DNA of 64,000 bases from Hymenobacter sp. IS2118 (GCF_000715495.1 NZ_JNLX01000084.1:1-64000), one strand, 5' to 3'. Shown: positions 1-8,043, counted from the first letter of the stretch. Translations and numbers: made by a program. Notes: generated from the sequence alone by a model not told the origin.

Positions 1-1
1 A

Positions 2-121
2 ATCGAACGCTTTTTCGGACGCATGAAGCAGTATCGCCGCTTGGCCACCCGCTACGAGAAGACCATCGTTTCCTTCCTCGCGTTCTGGCATATCGGAGCA
101 GCACTTGATTGGCTTAGATGA
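2..121 (+). CDS. IS5-type transposase, C-terminal end (cut by left edge)
   Basis: Only the last 39 codons are in the window. The peptide contains IERFFGRMKQYRRLATRY, which matches the C-terminal block of IS5-group DDE transposases. In that family the glutamate of this block is the third catalytic acidic residue, and the block is followed by a hydrophobic tail like the one seen here (SFLAFWHIGAALDWLR). The frame is open from the first bases and stops at TGA. It is the 3' end of an insertion sequence whose body lies to the left. Whether the full element is intact cannot be told. Confidence 0.85.
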   Translation: MERFFGRMKQYRRLATRYEKTIVSFLAFWHIGAALDWLR

Positions 122-137
122 ATAACTCATTTCTTAA

Positions 138-150
138 TGTCCTCACGCCC
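138..150. mobile_element. probable right terminal inverted repeat of the IS
   Basis: TGTCCTCACGCCC lies 16 bases after the transposase stop. Its complement, GGGCGTGAGGACA, looks like the terminal repeat of IS5-group elements, and it is followed by TAG, which could be part of a short target duplication. The left end is outside the window, so the pairing cannot be confirmed. Confidence 0.45.
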
Positions 151-156
151 TAGCTT

Positions 157-600
157 ATGTCACCCGACCACCCCACGCCCAGTATTTTGCTCGTGGAAGA
201 CGACCAGATGGACGTCATGAACGTGCAGCGCGAGTTGCGCCGCCAGAACATTGATGTGCCGCTAGTACACGCCCGAAACGGCCGTGACGCACTCAAAATG
301 CTTCGTGGTGAAGGCGGCGAGCCGAAAATGGCCAAGCCCAGCCTGGTCATGCTCGACATCAACATGCCCCGCATGAACGGCTTGGAGTTGCTGGAAGCGC
401 TTCGGGCTGACGCCGAGTTTGCCGACCTCAATGTCTTCATTATGACGACTTCCGACCTCGAATCGGACCGGTTGAAGGCTAAGAAGCTGTCTGTGAGTGG
501 TTATATCATTAAGCCGCTGAGCTTTGATACTTTCGGTGAGGGCGGCACGAGCGTCGATGGGTTCAGCTTGTTTCTGGATTTGCTGCGGCTGAAGCAATAA
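157..600 (+). CDS. single-domain response regulator (Rcp1-like receiver)
   Basis: A 147-residue stand-alone receiver domain with no output domain. The acidic pair is in LVEDD (D15, D16), the phosphoacceptor is D67 in MLDINMPRMNG, the switch threonine is in IMTTSD and the conserved lysine is K119 in IIKPLS. The opening (SILLVEDDQMDVMNVQREL) is typical of Rcp-type regulators that work with phytochrome-like or hybrid histidine kinases. No kinase is in view. The ATG lies only six bases after the presumed IS end, so the native promoter or an upstream partner may have been displaced, and expression may now depend on the IS. Confidence 0.9.
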   Translation: MSPDHPTPSILLVEDDQMDVMNVQRELRRQNIDVPLVHARNGRDALKMLRGEGGEPKMAKPSLVMLDINMPRMNGLELLEALRADAEFADLNVFIMTTSDLESDRLKAKKLSVSGYIIKPLSFDTFGEGGTSVDGFSLFLDLLRLKQ

Positions 601-630
601 GCCCCGCCCGGTTTTCCAGGTCAGCAGTTT

Positions 631-1212
631 CTAGAGTAGCCGGAACCCTGGCCGGTGGTGCGGCGTGGGGCCGTGCTCCCGAATTGCCGCGCGATGGCTG
701 ATGGTCGGGTAACCCGCATTTTGCGCCCAGCCGTAGGCCGGATAGTCGGCCGCCAGGGCCTGCATATGCTCATCGCGAAACGTTTTGGCGAGGATGGAGG
801 CGGCGGCAATACTGCGGTACAGGCCGTCGCCGCCAATGATGCAGCTATGGGCAAAACCGACCAGTGGCTGAAACCGGTTGCCATCGACCAGCAAGTGCGT
901 GGGAACAACAGCGAGCGCGGCTACTGCCCGGTGCATGGCCAGGTAGCTGGCTTGCGCGATGTTGATGCGGCCGATTTCCTCCACGGAAGCCGTGCCAACG
1001 GCCCAGGCGGTGGCTTCCGCGCAAATAATGGGACGTAGGGCTTCGCGCCGTTTGGCGGTGAGCTGCTTGGAATCGTTGAGAAAGCGTGGGTTAAAATTGG
1101 GTGGCAGAATCACTGCCGCTGCGAACACGGGGCCGGCCAGGCAGCCGCGCCCGGCTTCGTCGAGGCCGGCTTCGAGCAGCTGGCCGGTGTAGGAAGGTAG
1201 GAGGAGGGACAT
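631..1212 (-). CDS. rnhB: ribonuclease HII
   Basis: 193 residues, a normal length for RNase HII. The enzyme cuts the RNA strand of RNA-DNA hybrids and removes ribonucleotides misincorporated in DNA. The N-terminal motif GLDEAGRGCLAGPV supplies the catalytic Asp18 and Glu19. Further acidic residues sit in LLVDGNRF and in the SILAKTFRDEHM helix. The C-terminal motif HRAAIREHGPTPHHRPGF is typical of the family. The ATG is the only sensible start. It is transcribed leftward and convergent with the response regulator gene. Confidence 0.96.
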   Translation of the reverse strand: MSLLLPSYTGQLLEAGLDEAGRGCLAGPVFAAAVILPPNFNPRFLNDSKQLTAKRREALRPIICAEATAWAVGTASVEEIGRINIAQASYLAMHRAVAALAVVPTHLLVDGNRFQPLVGFAHSCIIGGDGLYRSIAAASILAKTFRDEHMQALAADYPAYGWAQNAGYPTISHRAAIREHGPTPHHRPGFRLL

Positions 1213-1258
1213 GGGACCGCAAAAATAACAGCTTTACGCCCCAAAATCAGGCAAAAGA

Positions 1259-1301
1259 CAACGCCCGTGCGCCCGCAGTATTGGCGGATGCACGGGCGTT
1301 G
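1259..1301 (-). terminator. hairpin after the small minus-strand gene
   Basis: Two perfect 12-base arms (CAACGCCCGTGC and GCACGGGCGTTG) enclose a 19-base loop. On the minus strand the stem is followed by TCTTTT. It lies just downstream of the small gene at 1321-1581 and upstream of rnhB. The T tract is weak, so it may attenuate rather than fully terminate. Confidence 0.6.
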
Positions 1302-1320
1302 CAGGATGGGGATTTGGAGG

Positions 1321-1581
1321 CTAGTTGTGGTCGCCGGCATTGCTGCCGATGATGCCGGGCTCTTCCTCGCCACGGGTGAAGCCCTGACTGTCGCGCGGAG
1401 CAATGGCCGCGTCAATATTTTCCTCTTCTTCGCTGGTTACGTACACGTTAGTGGTGGGGCCGAGGCCGCCGTTCTTTTTGGCGAGCTCCGCTTCGGCTTG
1501 GGCGTGGTGCAAATTGAAGAGCGGGTCGCCGGTTTTAATGTCTGTCTTATCGGCGTCGGTTTTTTTGGGAGTATTGGCCAT
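1321..1581 (-). CDS. small acidic hypothetical protein
   Basis: 86 residues, hydrophilic, rich in Asp, Glu, Thr and Asn, with no signal peptide or membrane segment. It contains NVYVTSEEEENIDAAIAP and ends GSNAGDHN. I recognise no domain. It probably is a gene: it has its own ATG, a hairpin directly after its stop codon, and a composition that is soluble and unlike an antisense shadow. A 173-codon frame on the other strand covers the same bases but reads as low-quality hydrophobic sequence. Function unknown. Confidence 0.6.
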   Translation of the reverse strand: MANTPKKTDADKTDIKTGDPLFNLHHAQAEAELAKKNGGLGPTTNVYVTSEEEENIDAAIAPRDSQGFTRGEEEPGIIGSNAGDHN

Positions 1582-1733
1582 TGGAGTAGTAAGAGAGGAC
1601 CGGAAAGTGGACGGTCGGCTTCCTTAATGGATACGATGACCGGGTGGCCGGGGTTGGGTGCTGCGTTGCCAGAAAGAGGGCGCATCAGGCCGGACAAGCT
1701 TCGTGAAGCAACGCTGCGCAATTATCTGATGCA

Positions 1734-1874
1734 CAAAAAAAGGCCGCCACACGAATGCGACGGCCTTAAAGTGGCGGGTCTGGCTTGAAGGTGTCTACCC
1801 CACCTTTTCAGCCAGAACGCCGCCGCACGAGAGGTCCTTCCTTTCCACATTTCCAGCCCGTGCGGGGGTACTTA
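1734..1874 (-). ncRNA. candidate structured small RNA with its own promoter and terminator
   Basis: Reading leftward, a good Bacteroidota promoter (minus-7 box TACCTTTG) is followed by about 140 bases that fold into three hairpins. The first pairs CCGCACG with CGTGCGG (1823-1829 and 1859-1865). The second is a long three-step stem spanning 1773-1824 (GGCGG/CCGCC, CTGGCT/AGCCAG, AAGGTG/CACCTT). The third (1740-1767) is a GC-rich stem, AAGGCCG/CGGCCTT, followed by seven U residues, a textbook intrinsic terminator. No reading frame of note lies inside. It does not show the SRP RNA GGAAGGAAGCAG motif, tmRNA ends or RNase P signatures. 6S RNA is possible but unproven. Confidence 0.6.
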
Positions 1875-1879
1875 TGATT

Positions 1880-1912
1880 CAAAGGTACACAATTGGCCGG
1901 GGCACACGCAAT
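1880..1912 (-). promoter_or_regulatory. promoter of the candidate small RNA
   Basis: On the minus strand the minus-7 box TACCTTTG (1880-1887) is preceded, after 21 bases, by ATTG (1909-1912). This fits the Bacteroidota sigma-ABfr consensus TTTG-N19to21-TAnnTTTG. The predicted start is near 1874. Confidence 0.6.
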
Positions 1913-2051
1913 GATTTTCAGACCAAATGACATCTTTGGCCGACTAACGGCTGTATCCGCACGGCGGATGGAGCACTTTAGCAAGCCAACCCACCCGCCC
2001 GGTTGCCGGACAAAACGTAATTTTGACCGTTCTTCGACTTACATTTCCCCC

Positions 2052-2642
2052 ATGCCCCTTGTCGCCGCCGCGCCCGATTTTGACGAAACCCACAACCCCT
2101 GGCAAACCCTGGGCACGGAGGTGAAATACCAGAACCCCTGGATTTCGGTGCGCGAAGACCAGGTGCGGAACCCCGGTGGTGGCCAGGGCATCTACGGCGT
2201 GGTGAGCATGAAGAACAAGGCGTTGGGTATTGTTCCCATTGATGCTGAGGGCAATACCTGGCTGGTGGGCCAATACCGCTACCCGCTGAACGAGTATTCC
2301 TGGGAAATTCCCATGGGCGGGGGGCTGGTGGAGCGCGACATACTGGAATCGGCCCAGCGCGAGCTGAAGGAGGAAACGGGACTCACGGCGGCCCGCTGGA
2401 CGCGCATTGCCCGGCTGCACACCTCCAACTCCGTCACCGACGAAGAAGGCTTTGTGTACCTGGCCGAAGACCTGACCCAGGGCGACCTGGAGCCCGAAGA
2501 AACCGAGGACCTGCGCCTCTGGAAGCTGCCCCTGGCCGAAGCCATTAGCATGGTAATGGCCGACCGCATCACCGATAGCATCAGCGTGGCGGGCCTGCTG
2601 AAGGCGGAAAAGGTACTTGCCGGGCGCGAGCGGAAGCTTTAA
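2052..2642 (+). CDS. Nudix hydrolase, ADP-ribose pyrophosphatase type
   Basis: 196 residues from the ATG reading MPLVAAAPDFDE. A frame open 53 codons further upstream has a non-conserved, basic N-terminus and is not preferred. The Nudix box is GGGLVERDILESAQ followed by RELKEETGL; the family pattern GX5EX7REUXEEXGU is met in its catalytic REL-EE-G half, with the first Glu displaced by one position. The surrounding sequence (KYQNPWISVREDQV, GIVPIDAEGNTWLVGQYRYP, WEIPMGGG) is typical of NudF-like enzymes that hydrolyse ADP-ribose or similar nucleotide sugars in the cytoplasm. The substrate is inferred, not shown. Confidence 0.88.
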   Translation: MPLVAAAPDFDETHNPWQTLGTEVKYQNPWISVREDQVRNPGGGQGIYGVVSMKNKALGIVPIDAEGNTWLVGQYRYPLNEYSWEIPMGGGLVERDILESAQRELKEETGLTAARWTRIARLHTSNSVTDEEGFVYLAEDLTQGDLEPEETEDLRLWKLPLAEAISMVMADRITDSISVAGLLKAEKVLAGRERKL

Positions 2643-2720
2643 AACGTGAGGCGAAGCCGCACGAAAGCGCTGTCTTCGCCCGATTATCGCCGCTCCGCAG
2701 CCGCTCCTGTCTTCGTGCCT

Positions 2721-2728
2721 TAACTTTG
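2721..2728 (+). promoter_or_regulatory. minus-7 box immediately before the acyltransferase start
   Basis: TAACTTTG matches the Bacteroidota TAnnTTTG box exactly and ends five bases before the ATG. Transcription would begin at or next to the start codon, so the mRNA may be leaderless. No clear minus-33 box is seen. Confidence 0.5.
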
Positions 2729-2733
2729 CCGGT

Positions 2734-3549
2734 ATGCGCCACCTGCTTCGTTACATCGGCCAGCGCCTCTACACTACTTGGGCCGTTTTCTGGTTCATTG
2801 TGCCGTTTGTGCTCATCTTTCCGTTGCAGTGGTTCTTTAGCCGGCGGCCGGACGGTGGGGCCGTGGTGCATGCCTTGAATCGGTTCTGGTCGTGGTTTTC
2901 GATTACGATGTGGGCCATTCCGGTGGAAGTGGTGCGCGAAAGTGCCGGGCCCAACCCGCGACCGTGCGTGTACGTGGCCAACCACGGCTCCTATGTCGAT
3001 ATCATGATGTTGTTCAAATACATTCCAGGCTTTCTGAACATGATGGGCAAGTCCTCGCTGGCGCAGGTGCCGGTGTGGGGGCCGCTTTTTGGGCGGGTCT
3101 ACATCACCGTGGACCGCGGCAGTGCCGTAAGCCGGGGCCGCGCCGTGGTAGCGGCCCGCCGCACCCTGGCCGAGGGCAAAAGCATCGCCATTTTTGCCGA
3201 GGGCCGCATTTCTGCCACGCCGGGCAAAGAGCTGCTGCCGCTGCTGGACGGAGCCTTTCTGCTGGCCTTGGAAGCGGGGGTGCCGCTGGTGCTGGTGGGC
3301 ATGCCCCTGAACCATATGTTTATGCCCGACGTCCCGCACGATTTGCGGGTGCGGCATCATCGGCTCAAAATCGTTTTTCATCCACCTATTCCTACCACTG
3401 GCCTCACACTGGCCGATATTCCGGCGCTGAAAGCGCAGGTTGCCGCCCAGCTAACGGCCGATTTTCTGCCCGAGGGCGCCCATAAGCCGGGCCCCAGTAC
3501 GTGGCGCGCTCCGGACCATACTACCCGGTCGCAGCCCATCAATTCCTGA
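2734..3549 (+). CDS. plsC: 1-acyl-sn-glycerol-3-phosphate acyltransferase (PlsC family)
   Basis: 271 residues. It has one or two N-terminal membrane segments (about residues 10-35, WAVFWFIVPFVLIFPLQWFF) and then a PlsC domain. The catalytic HX4D motif is NHGSYVD near residue 85, and the phosphate-binding motif is FAEGRIS. GKSSLAQVPVWG and YITVDRGS are further family blocks. The enzyme adds the second acyl chain to lysophosphatidic acid at the inner membrane in phospholipid synthesis. Paralogues acylating other lysophospholipids look the same, so the exact acceptor is inferred. gatC follows after 27 bases. Confidence 0.9.
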   Translation: MRHLLRYIGQRLYTTWAVFWFIVPFVLIFPLQWFFSRRPDGGAVVHALNRFWSWFSITMWAIPVEVVRESAGPNPRPCVYVANHGSYVDIMMLFKYIPGFLNMMGKSSLAQVPVWGPLFGRVYITVDRGSAVSRGRAVVAARRTLAEGKSIAIFAEGRISATPGKELLPLLDGAFLLALEAGVPLVLVGMPLNHMFMPDVPHDLRVRHHRLKIVFHPPIPTTGLTLADIPALKAQVAAQLTADFLPEGAHKPGPSTWRAPDHTTRSQPINS

Positions 3550-3576
3550 TTTAACCACTATACTTTCGTAATTCTC

Positions 3577-3864
3577 TTGAGCACCGACCTGAATACCCTG
3601 CGGGGCCTGGCCCATCTGGCCCGCCTCGAACTTGATGCCACCCGCGAGCAGCAAATGCTCGGCGACCTCAATAACATCCTCGATTTCGTGGCCCAGCTCG
3701 ACGGCCTCGACACGACGGGAGTGGAGCCGCTGGTGCACCTTTCGCAAGAGGTGAACGTGCTGCGTGACGACGTGGCGCGCAACACCGTGAGCCATCAGGA
3801 CGGCCTGCGCAACGCGCCGCGCAAGGACTCGGATTATTTCCGGGTGCCTAAAGTGCTGGAATAG
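3577..3864 (+). CDS. gatC: Asp-tRNA(Asn)/Glu-tRNA(Gln) amidotransferase subunit C
   Basis: 95 residues, the usual GatC length, starting at a TTG codon. No in-frame ATG is placed correctly, and MSTDLNTLRGLAHLARLEL aligns with the GatC N-terminus (helix with LA-LA-LEL). The C-terminus LRDDVARNTVSHQDGLRNAPRKDSDYFRVPKVL is the family signature. GatC clamps GatA and GatB in the complex that converts mischarged Glu-tRNA(Gln) or Asp-tRNA(Asn). gatA and gatB are not in the window. The stop is two bases before the start of the next gene, so the two are probably translated from one mRNA. Confidence 0.93.
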   Translation: MSTDLNTLRGLAHLARLELDATREQQMLGDLNNILDFVAQLDGLDTTGVEPLVHLSQEVNVLRDDVARNTVSHQDGLRNAPRKDSDYFRVPKVLE

Positions 3865-3866
3865 GG

Positions 3867-6644
3867 GTGGCGCAACCAATCTTCAAACGGTTTGGGTTGC
3901 CCGGCTGGCTGGCCATCCTCGCCGCGCTGGCCGTCGGACTGGCCGGGTTTTACTACTTCACGGGCCACGCCGCCACGCTGCCGGTGCAGCTGGTGCCGCA
4001 CTTGCAACCCGTGCCCGTGGTGCTGGAGCAGGTGGTGCTGGGCGCCGTGCGCCTGCCGGTGCAGGCCAGCGGCTTTGTGGTGAGCCTGACGCACGACGTG
4101 GCCGGGCCGTTCACGCAGCCGGTGGCGGCGGGGCTGTTCCTGCTGCTGCTGGCCTTTGCGCTGGCGGGCTGGCTGGCCGTGGTGAGTACGTTGGGCCGAG
4201 GGGCATTTGTGGCGGGCATGGCCCTGGTTATCTTCCTGCTAATGTCGCTGAACCTGGACGTGGCAGGCGTATTTGAGCCCGGCCAGCGCTATTTCCTGTA
4301 CCTGACGCTGGGCCTGCTGGTGGGCGGCGCCTGTGGGTTTCACGCCTTTGCCGAGGGCCTCAGACTGGTGTGGCGCTGGCTGATTTTCGCCGTGCTGATT
4401 CTAGGGTTAAGCATTTTGCTTTACCTGAAAAGTGACTTGTCACCGGCCGAAACCACTTTGCAGCTGGCGGCTTACGCCACTACTGGCGGGGCGGTCATGG
4501 TGGCCTTGGTAGTGCTTTGGGTGGGGTTTGAGAATGTCCGGGCCTTGCTCTGGTTCAATACCCAGGCCGAGCAGCCGGGCAGCCGGTTTGGGCTGGTGCC
4601 CTTCGTGGTGGCCAGCAGCCTGTATTTGGGCGTCCTGCTATGGCTGGTGTGGAACAACGGCCAGCTGGAGCTATTTCCGGGCGTGCAGCTCGACCCGCTG
4701 GTGCTGTTACTGCCGGCCCTGCTGGCGGGCGGCCTGGGCCTGCGCCTACGGGCGCTCTCCTACGGCGAATGGGTGCCTTACACGCGGGCGGCGCAACTCT
4801 ATGCGCTGCTGATTTTGCCGGCGGCGGGGGCGTTGGGCTACGCCTTTGCCACGGCCAACACGCCCTTGCTGCAGGCCGCCCGCGACTTCACTTCGTTGGC
4901 GCTGCTGTTCCTGGGCGGGGCGTTTCTGGCGTATGTGCTCATGAACTTCGCCCCCCTGATTCGGCGGCGGCTGCGGGTATACCGGGTGGTGTTTGAGCCG
5001 CGCCGCCTGCCGTTTTACACGGTGTATATTCTGGCGGTGGGCGGGCTGATTATGGTGCAGGTGCGCAACAACCGGCCGCTGCCCGACCAGGTAGCGGCCG
5101 GCGAGTACAACAACCTCGGCGACCTTACCCGCCAGCAGAGCGAGGCCCAGCCCAACGACGTAGGACTGGGCCTGCTGGCCGAGCGCTACTACGCCGAAGC
5201 CGGCGACGTGCTCTACCGCGGCGACCTGCACGCGCAAATGGGCCGGGCCGCGCTCTACCGCTTCCGCCAGCAGCGTCAAAACGAAATCAACGCCCTGCGC
5301 CGCGCCCTGGTGCGCGAGCCCGGCGAAAAGGTCTTCCTGCGTTTAGCCACCCACTTCACCGAGCCGACGGATTTGTTTGAGGGCCTGGAAGTGCTGCGGC
5401 TCGGCCTGGCAGCGCAGCCCCGCAGTGCCGCCCTGGCCGGCGACCTGGCGCAACTTTTCACCCAGACCTCCCTTACCGATTCGGTCGCTTTTTACCTGGA
5501 CAAAGCCGAGCAGCTGGCACCCGGCAGCTACCCCAGCCAAACCAACCAGCTGGGCTTTCTGCTAAATCAGAATTTGCTGGAGGAAGCTCAGAAGCTGAGC
5601 AAGGAGTGGAAGCTGGAAGCCGGCCAGCCGGCTCTGGCCAGCAATTACCTGCTGTTGCAGCTGCTGAGTGCCCAGCCGGCCCCCGCCCTTGCCGTACCCG
5701 CCGCTGCTGCCATGGAATTGGATGCGGCCAGTTTTGCCCGGCTATACCACGAGGTGCTGCTGGGCGTGGCGCGGCGCAAGGACCAGCTTACCCCGGCGCT
5801 GCTCCGGCGCCTCTCGCAGCTGGCTAACCACCCCGCCAACGAGGCTTTCTACGAGCAGCTGCTGTTTTTGCAGGCGCTGGCCCGCCATGGGCGCGGGGAG
5901 GAGCAAACTGCCCGGCAGCTGCTGGCCCCGCTGGCGGCCGGCACCAACGCCAGCGCTGCGTATTACCAGCAGCTGCTGGGGTTGTGGCAGCTGCAGCAAG
6001 GCCAGTTTGCGCGCGCCGCCGACCAGCTTGCTTACGCCGCACAACACGGTGCTACCAGTGCGCTCGAAACCCGGGTGCTGGCGCTGGCCTGGAGCGGGCA
6101 GGCCGATTCGGCCCGGGCAGCAGCCACGCGGCTGGTGGCTTCGCCAGATTCGGCCCGGCGGCAGGCGGGCCTACAGGTGCAAGAGCTGCTGACCAGCATC
6201 CGCCTGACCCCGGCTGAAAATACTTCGGCGCGCATTGGTACTAATTGGCTGGCTCGGGCCCGGCAGGCCGAGCAACAAAACAAAACCGCCGAAGCCGCCC
6301 GCAATTACCGCCGCATCGTGCGCGAAGCACCATTTAATGAAGCGGCAATGCTGGCGGCGGCCCGTTTCTACACCCGCCAGCCGAACCCGGTGGCTGCCTA
6401 CGAGGCTTTGCGCGCCGGGCTCGACGAAAACCCCCGCTCGCTGCCGCTGTTGAGAGGCTACGTGCTGGCTGCCGCCGATGCCGGGCTTACGGACTACGCC
6501 GCCGATGCGCTGGTTGAGCTGCGGCAGCAGCTTTCCCCGGCTGCTTATGCTACTTTAGCAGCCGAATACAATGCCCGCCAGGCAGCCCGTGCGGCCGCGG
6601 CGGCGTCCTTCTCCGGCGTCCCTTTCACCTCTCCTCTGCAATAA
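3867..6644 (+). CDS. large polytopic membrane protein with C-terminal TPR region
   Basis: 925 residues from a GTG start two bases after gatC. Roughly residues 1-400 hold about ten hydrophobic helices (for example WLAILAALAVGLAGFYYF, YFLYLTLGLLVGGACGFHAF). From about residue 420 the protein becomes soluble and helical, with repeated ALxxxAxxxxP-like units (NEINALRRALVREPGEKVFL, AARNYRRIVREAPFNEAAML) that read as degenerate tetratricopeptide repeats. I recognise no enzyme motif. It may be a membrane scaffold whose TPR arm binds partners. The side of the membrane that carries the TPRs is not determined. Confidence 0.75.
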   Translation: MAQPIFKRFGLPGWLAILAALAVGLAGFYYFTGHAATLPVQLVPHLQPVPVVLEQVVLGAVRLPVQASGFVVSLTHDVAGPFTQPVAAGLFLLLLAFALAGWLAVVSTLGRGAFVAGMALVIFLLMSLNLDVAGVFEPGQRYFLYLTLGLLVGGACGFHAFAEGLRLVWRWLIFAVLILGLSILLYLKSDLSPAETTLQLAAYATTGGAVMVALVVLWVGFENVRALLWFNTQAEQPGSRFGLVPFVVASSLYLGVLLWLVWNNGQLELFPGVQLDPLVLLLPALLAGGLGLRLRALSYGEWVPYTRAAQLYALLILPAAGALGYAFATANTPLLQAARDFTSLALLFLGGAFLAYVLMNFAPLIRRRLRVYRVVFEPRRLPFYTVYILAVGGLIMVQVRNNRPLPDQVAAGEYNNLGDLTRQQSEAQPNDVGLGLLAERYYAEAGDVLYRGDLHAQMGRAALYRFRQQRQNEINALRRALVREPGEKVFLRLATHFTEPTDLFEGLEVLRLGLAAQPRSAALAGDLAQLFTQTSLTDSVAFYLDKAEQLAPGSYPSQTNQLGFLLNQNLLEEAQKLSKEWKLEAGQPALASNYLLLQLLSAQPAPALAVPAAAAMELDAASFARLYHEVLLGVARRKDQLTPALLRRLSQLANHPANEAFYEQLLFLQALARHGRGEEQTARQLLAPLAAGTNASAAYYQQLLGLWQLQQGQFARAADQLAYAAQHGATSALETRVLALAWSGQADSARAAATRLVASPDSARRQAGLQVQELLTSIRLTPAENTSARIGTNWLARARQAEQQNKTAEAARNYRRIVREAPFNEAAMLAAARFYTRQPNPVAAYEALRAGLDENPRSLPLLRGYVLAAADAGLTDYAADALVELRQQLSPAAYATLAAEYNARQAARAAAAASFSGVPFTSPLQ

Positions 6645-6656
6645 AACCCCAGTGCC

Positions 6657-7376
6657 ATGAACTCAAACGTTATTGAAACCACGGACATCGCCAAAAATTA
6701 CGTGATGGGCGCGGAAGTAATTCACGCCCTGCGCTCGGTCAGCATCCAGATTCCGCGCGGCGAGTACGTGGCGTTCATGGGCCCGTCGGGTTCGGGCAAA
6801 TCCACGCTGATGAACATTGTGGGCTGCCTCGATACGCCTTCCAAGGGGCAGTATATTTTGAACGGGCAGGACGTGAGCCGCATGAGCGACAACCAGCTGG
6901 CCGAGGTGCGGAACAAGGAAATCGGCTTCGTTTTCCAGAGCTTTAACCTGCTGCCCCGCGCCAGCGCCCTCGATAATGTGGCCCTGCCGCTCATTTACGC
7001 GGGCCTGAGCAAGGGCGACCGCACCGAGCGGGCCATGGAGTCGCTGCGGTCGGTGGGCCTGGCCGACCGGGCTTTTCACCGTCCCAACGAGCTTAGCGGG
7101 GGCCAGCGCCAGCGCGTGGCCATTGCCCGTGCCCTCGTCAACAACCCCAGCGTGCTGCTGGCCGACGAACCCACCGGCGCCCTAGACTCGAAAACCAGTC
7201 ACGAAATCATGGACCTTTTTGAGGCGCTCTACTCCAAAGGCAACACCATTATTATGGTAACGCACGAAGAAGACATCGCGCGCTACGCCCACCGAATTGT
7301 GCGCCTGCGCGACGGCTTGGTAGAATCGGACGAGGAAAACAAAGAGATTACCACGCACGCCCTCGCCAGTCACTAA
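6657..7376 (+). CDS. ABC transporter ATP-binding protein (MacB/LolD type)
   Basis: 239 residues, a complete nucleotide-binding subunit. Walker A is GPSGSGKST (residues 42-50), the Q-loop is in [12 protein letters not shown], the signature is [15 protein letters not shown], Walker B is [12 protein letters not shown] and the switch histidine is in MVTHEED. These blocks place it in the MacB/LolD/FtsE group that drives mechanotransmission-type permeases for lipoprotein release, efflux or division. No permease gene is adjacent. The gene begins 12 bases after the TPR membrane protein, so it may share that transcript, and it ends at a strong terminator. Confidence 0.93.
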   Translation: MNSNVIETTDIAKNYVMGAEVIHALRSVSIQIPRGEYVAFMGPSGSGKSTLMNIVGCLDTPSKGQYILNGQDVSRMSDNQLAEVRNKEIGFVFQSFNLLPRASALDNVALPLIYAGLSKGDRTERAMESLRSVGLADRAFHRPNELSGGQRQRVAIARALVNNPSVLLADEPTGALDSKTSHEIMDLFEALYSKGNTIIMVTHEEDIARYAHRIVRLRDGLVESDEENKEITTHALASH

Positions 7377-7385
7377 CCCGCCCCT

Positions 7386-7417
7386 AACTCCCCGGCCTCA
7401 CCAGCTGGGGAGTTTTT
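7386..7417 (+). terminator. intrinsic terminator after the ABC ATPase gene
   Basis: Stem AACTCCCC/GGGGAGTT with a 13-base loop followed by a short T run. It closes the transcript that probably starts at the acyltransferase or gatC. Confidence 0.8.
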
Positions 7418-7440
7418 CGTTCAAATGTTGTTCTGCTGCT

Positions 7441-7989
7441 ATGAAAATATACACTAAAACCGGCGACAAAGGCCTCACTTCCCTCATTGGCGGCACCCGC
7501 GTGCCCAAGAGCAGCCTGCGAATCGACTGTTACGGCACGGTGGATGAGCTGAATTCGCACATCGGCCTCGTGCGCGACCAGGATGTGAACGCTGCCCGCC
7601 GCCCGCTACTTAAGGAAATCCAGGACCGGCTTTTCACGATGGGCTCGGCCCTGGCCGCCGACCCGGAGAAGTCGAAGATGAAGCTGCCCGACCTCCACGA
7701 AGCCGACGTGACGCTGCTGGAGGACGAAATGGACCGCATGAACGCCGAGCTGCCGGAGCTGCGGGCCTTCATTCTGCCGGGCGGGCACCCCGCCGTGAGC
7801 CACGCCCACGTGGCCCGCTGCGTGTGCCGCCGCGCCGAGCGCATGGTCATTCACCTGGGCGAGGAATCGTTCGTGGCCGAGCTGGTAGTGGTGTACCTGA
7901 ACCGGTTATCGGACTACCTGTTCGTGCTCAGCCGCTACATGGCCCACGAGCTGGGCGTGGAAGAAGTGACCTGGAAGGCACGACTTTAA
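7441..7989 (+). CDS. pduO: cob(I)yrinic acid a,c-diamide adenosyltransferase, PduO type
   Basis: 182 residues, normal for PduO-type ATP:cob(I)alamin adenosyltransferases. The enzyme moves the adenosyl group of ATP to reduced corrinoid to make adenosylcobalamin. The N-terminus MKIYTKTGDKGLTSLIGG is the ATP-binding block, followed by YGTVDELNSHIG. The signature FILPGGHPAVSHAHVARCVC and RRAERMV are present in the C-terminal half. No other cobalamin gene is near, so it most likely serves salvage of imported corrinoid. It is flanked by terminators on both sides and so appears to be monocistronic. Confidence 0.94.
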   Translation: MKIYTKTGDKGLTSLIGGTRVPKSSLRIDCYGTVDELNSHIGLVRDQDVNAARRPLLKEIQDRLFTMGSALAADPEKSKMKLPDLHEADVTLLEDEMDRMNAELPELRAFILPGGHPAVSHAHVARCVCRRAERMVIHLGEESFVAELVVVYLNRLSDYLFVLSRYMAHELGVEEVTWKARL

Positions 7990-8043
7990 GCCCTGTTCGG
8001 TTATTGATTCTGCCGGAGCTCAAAACCTCCGTTCTGTTCCTTG

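Noticed and set aside
1267-1788. Plus-strand frame of 173 codons over the small minus-strand gene
   Set aside because: It covers the minus gene, the spacer and the RNA terminator, and its peptide looks random. The minus reading has a soluble composition and a terminator in the right place.
1734-1874. Identification of the candidate small RNA as SRP RNA or RNase P RNA
   Set aside because: A GGAAAGGAAGG stretch is reminiscent of SRP RNA, but the essential GGAAGGAAGCAG loop and the closing end stem are missing, and RNase P core motifs are absent.
1893-2051. Longer N-terminus for the Nudix protein
   Set aside because: The added 53 residues overlap the small RNA promoter and do not resemble the family; the ATG at 2052 gives the normal start.
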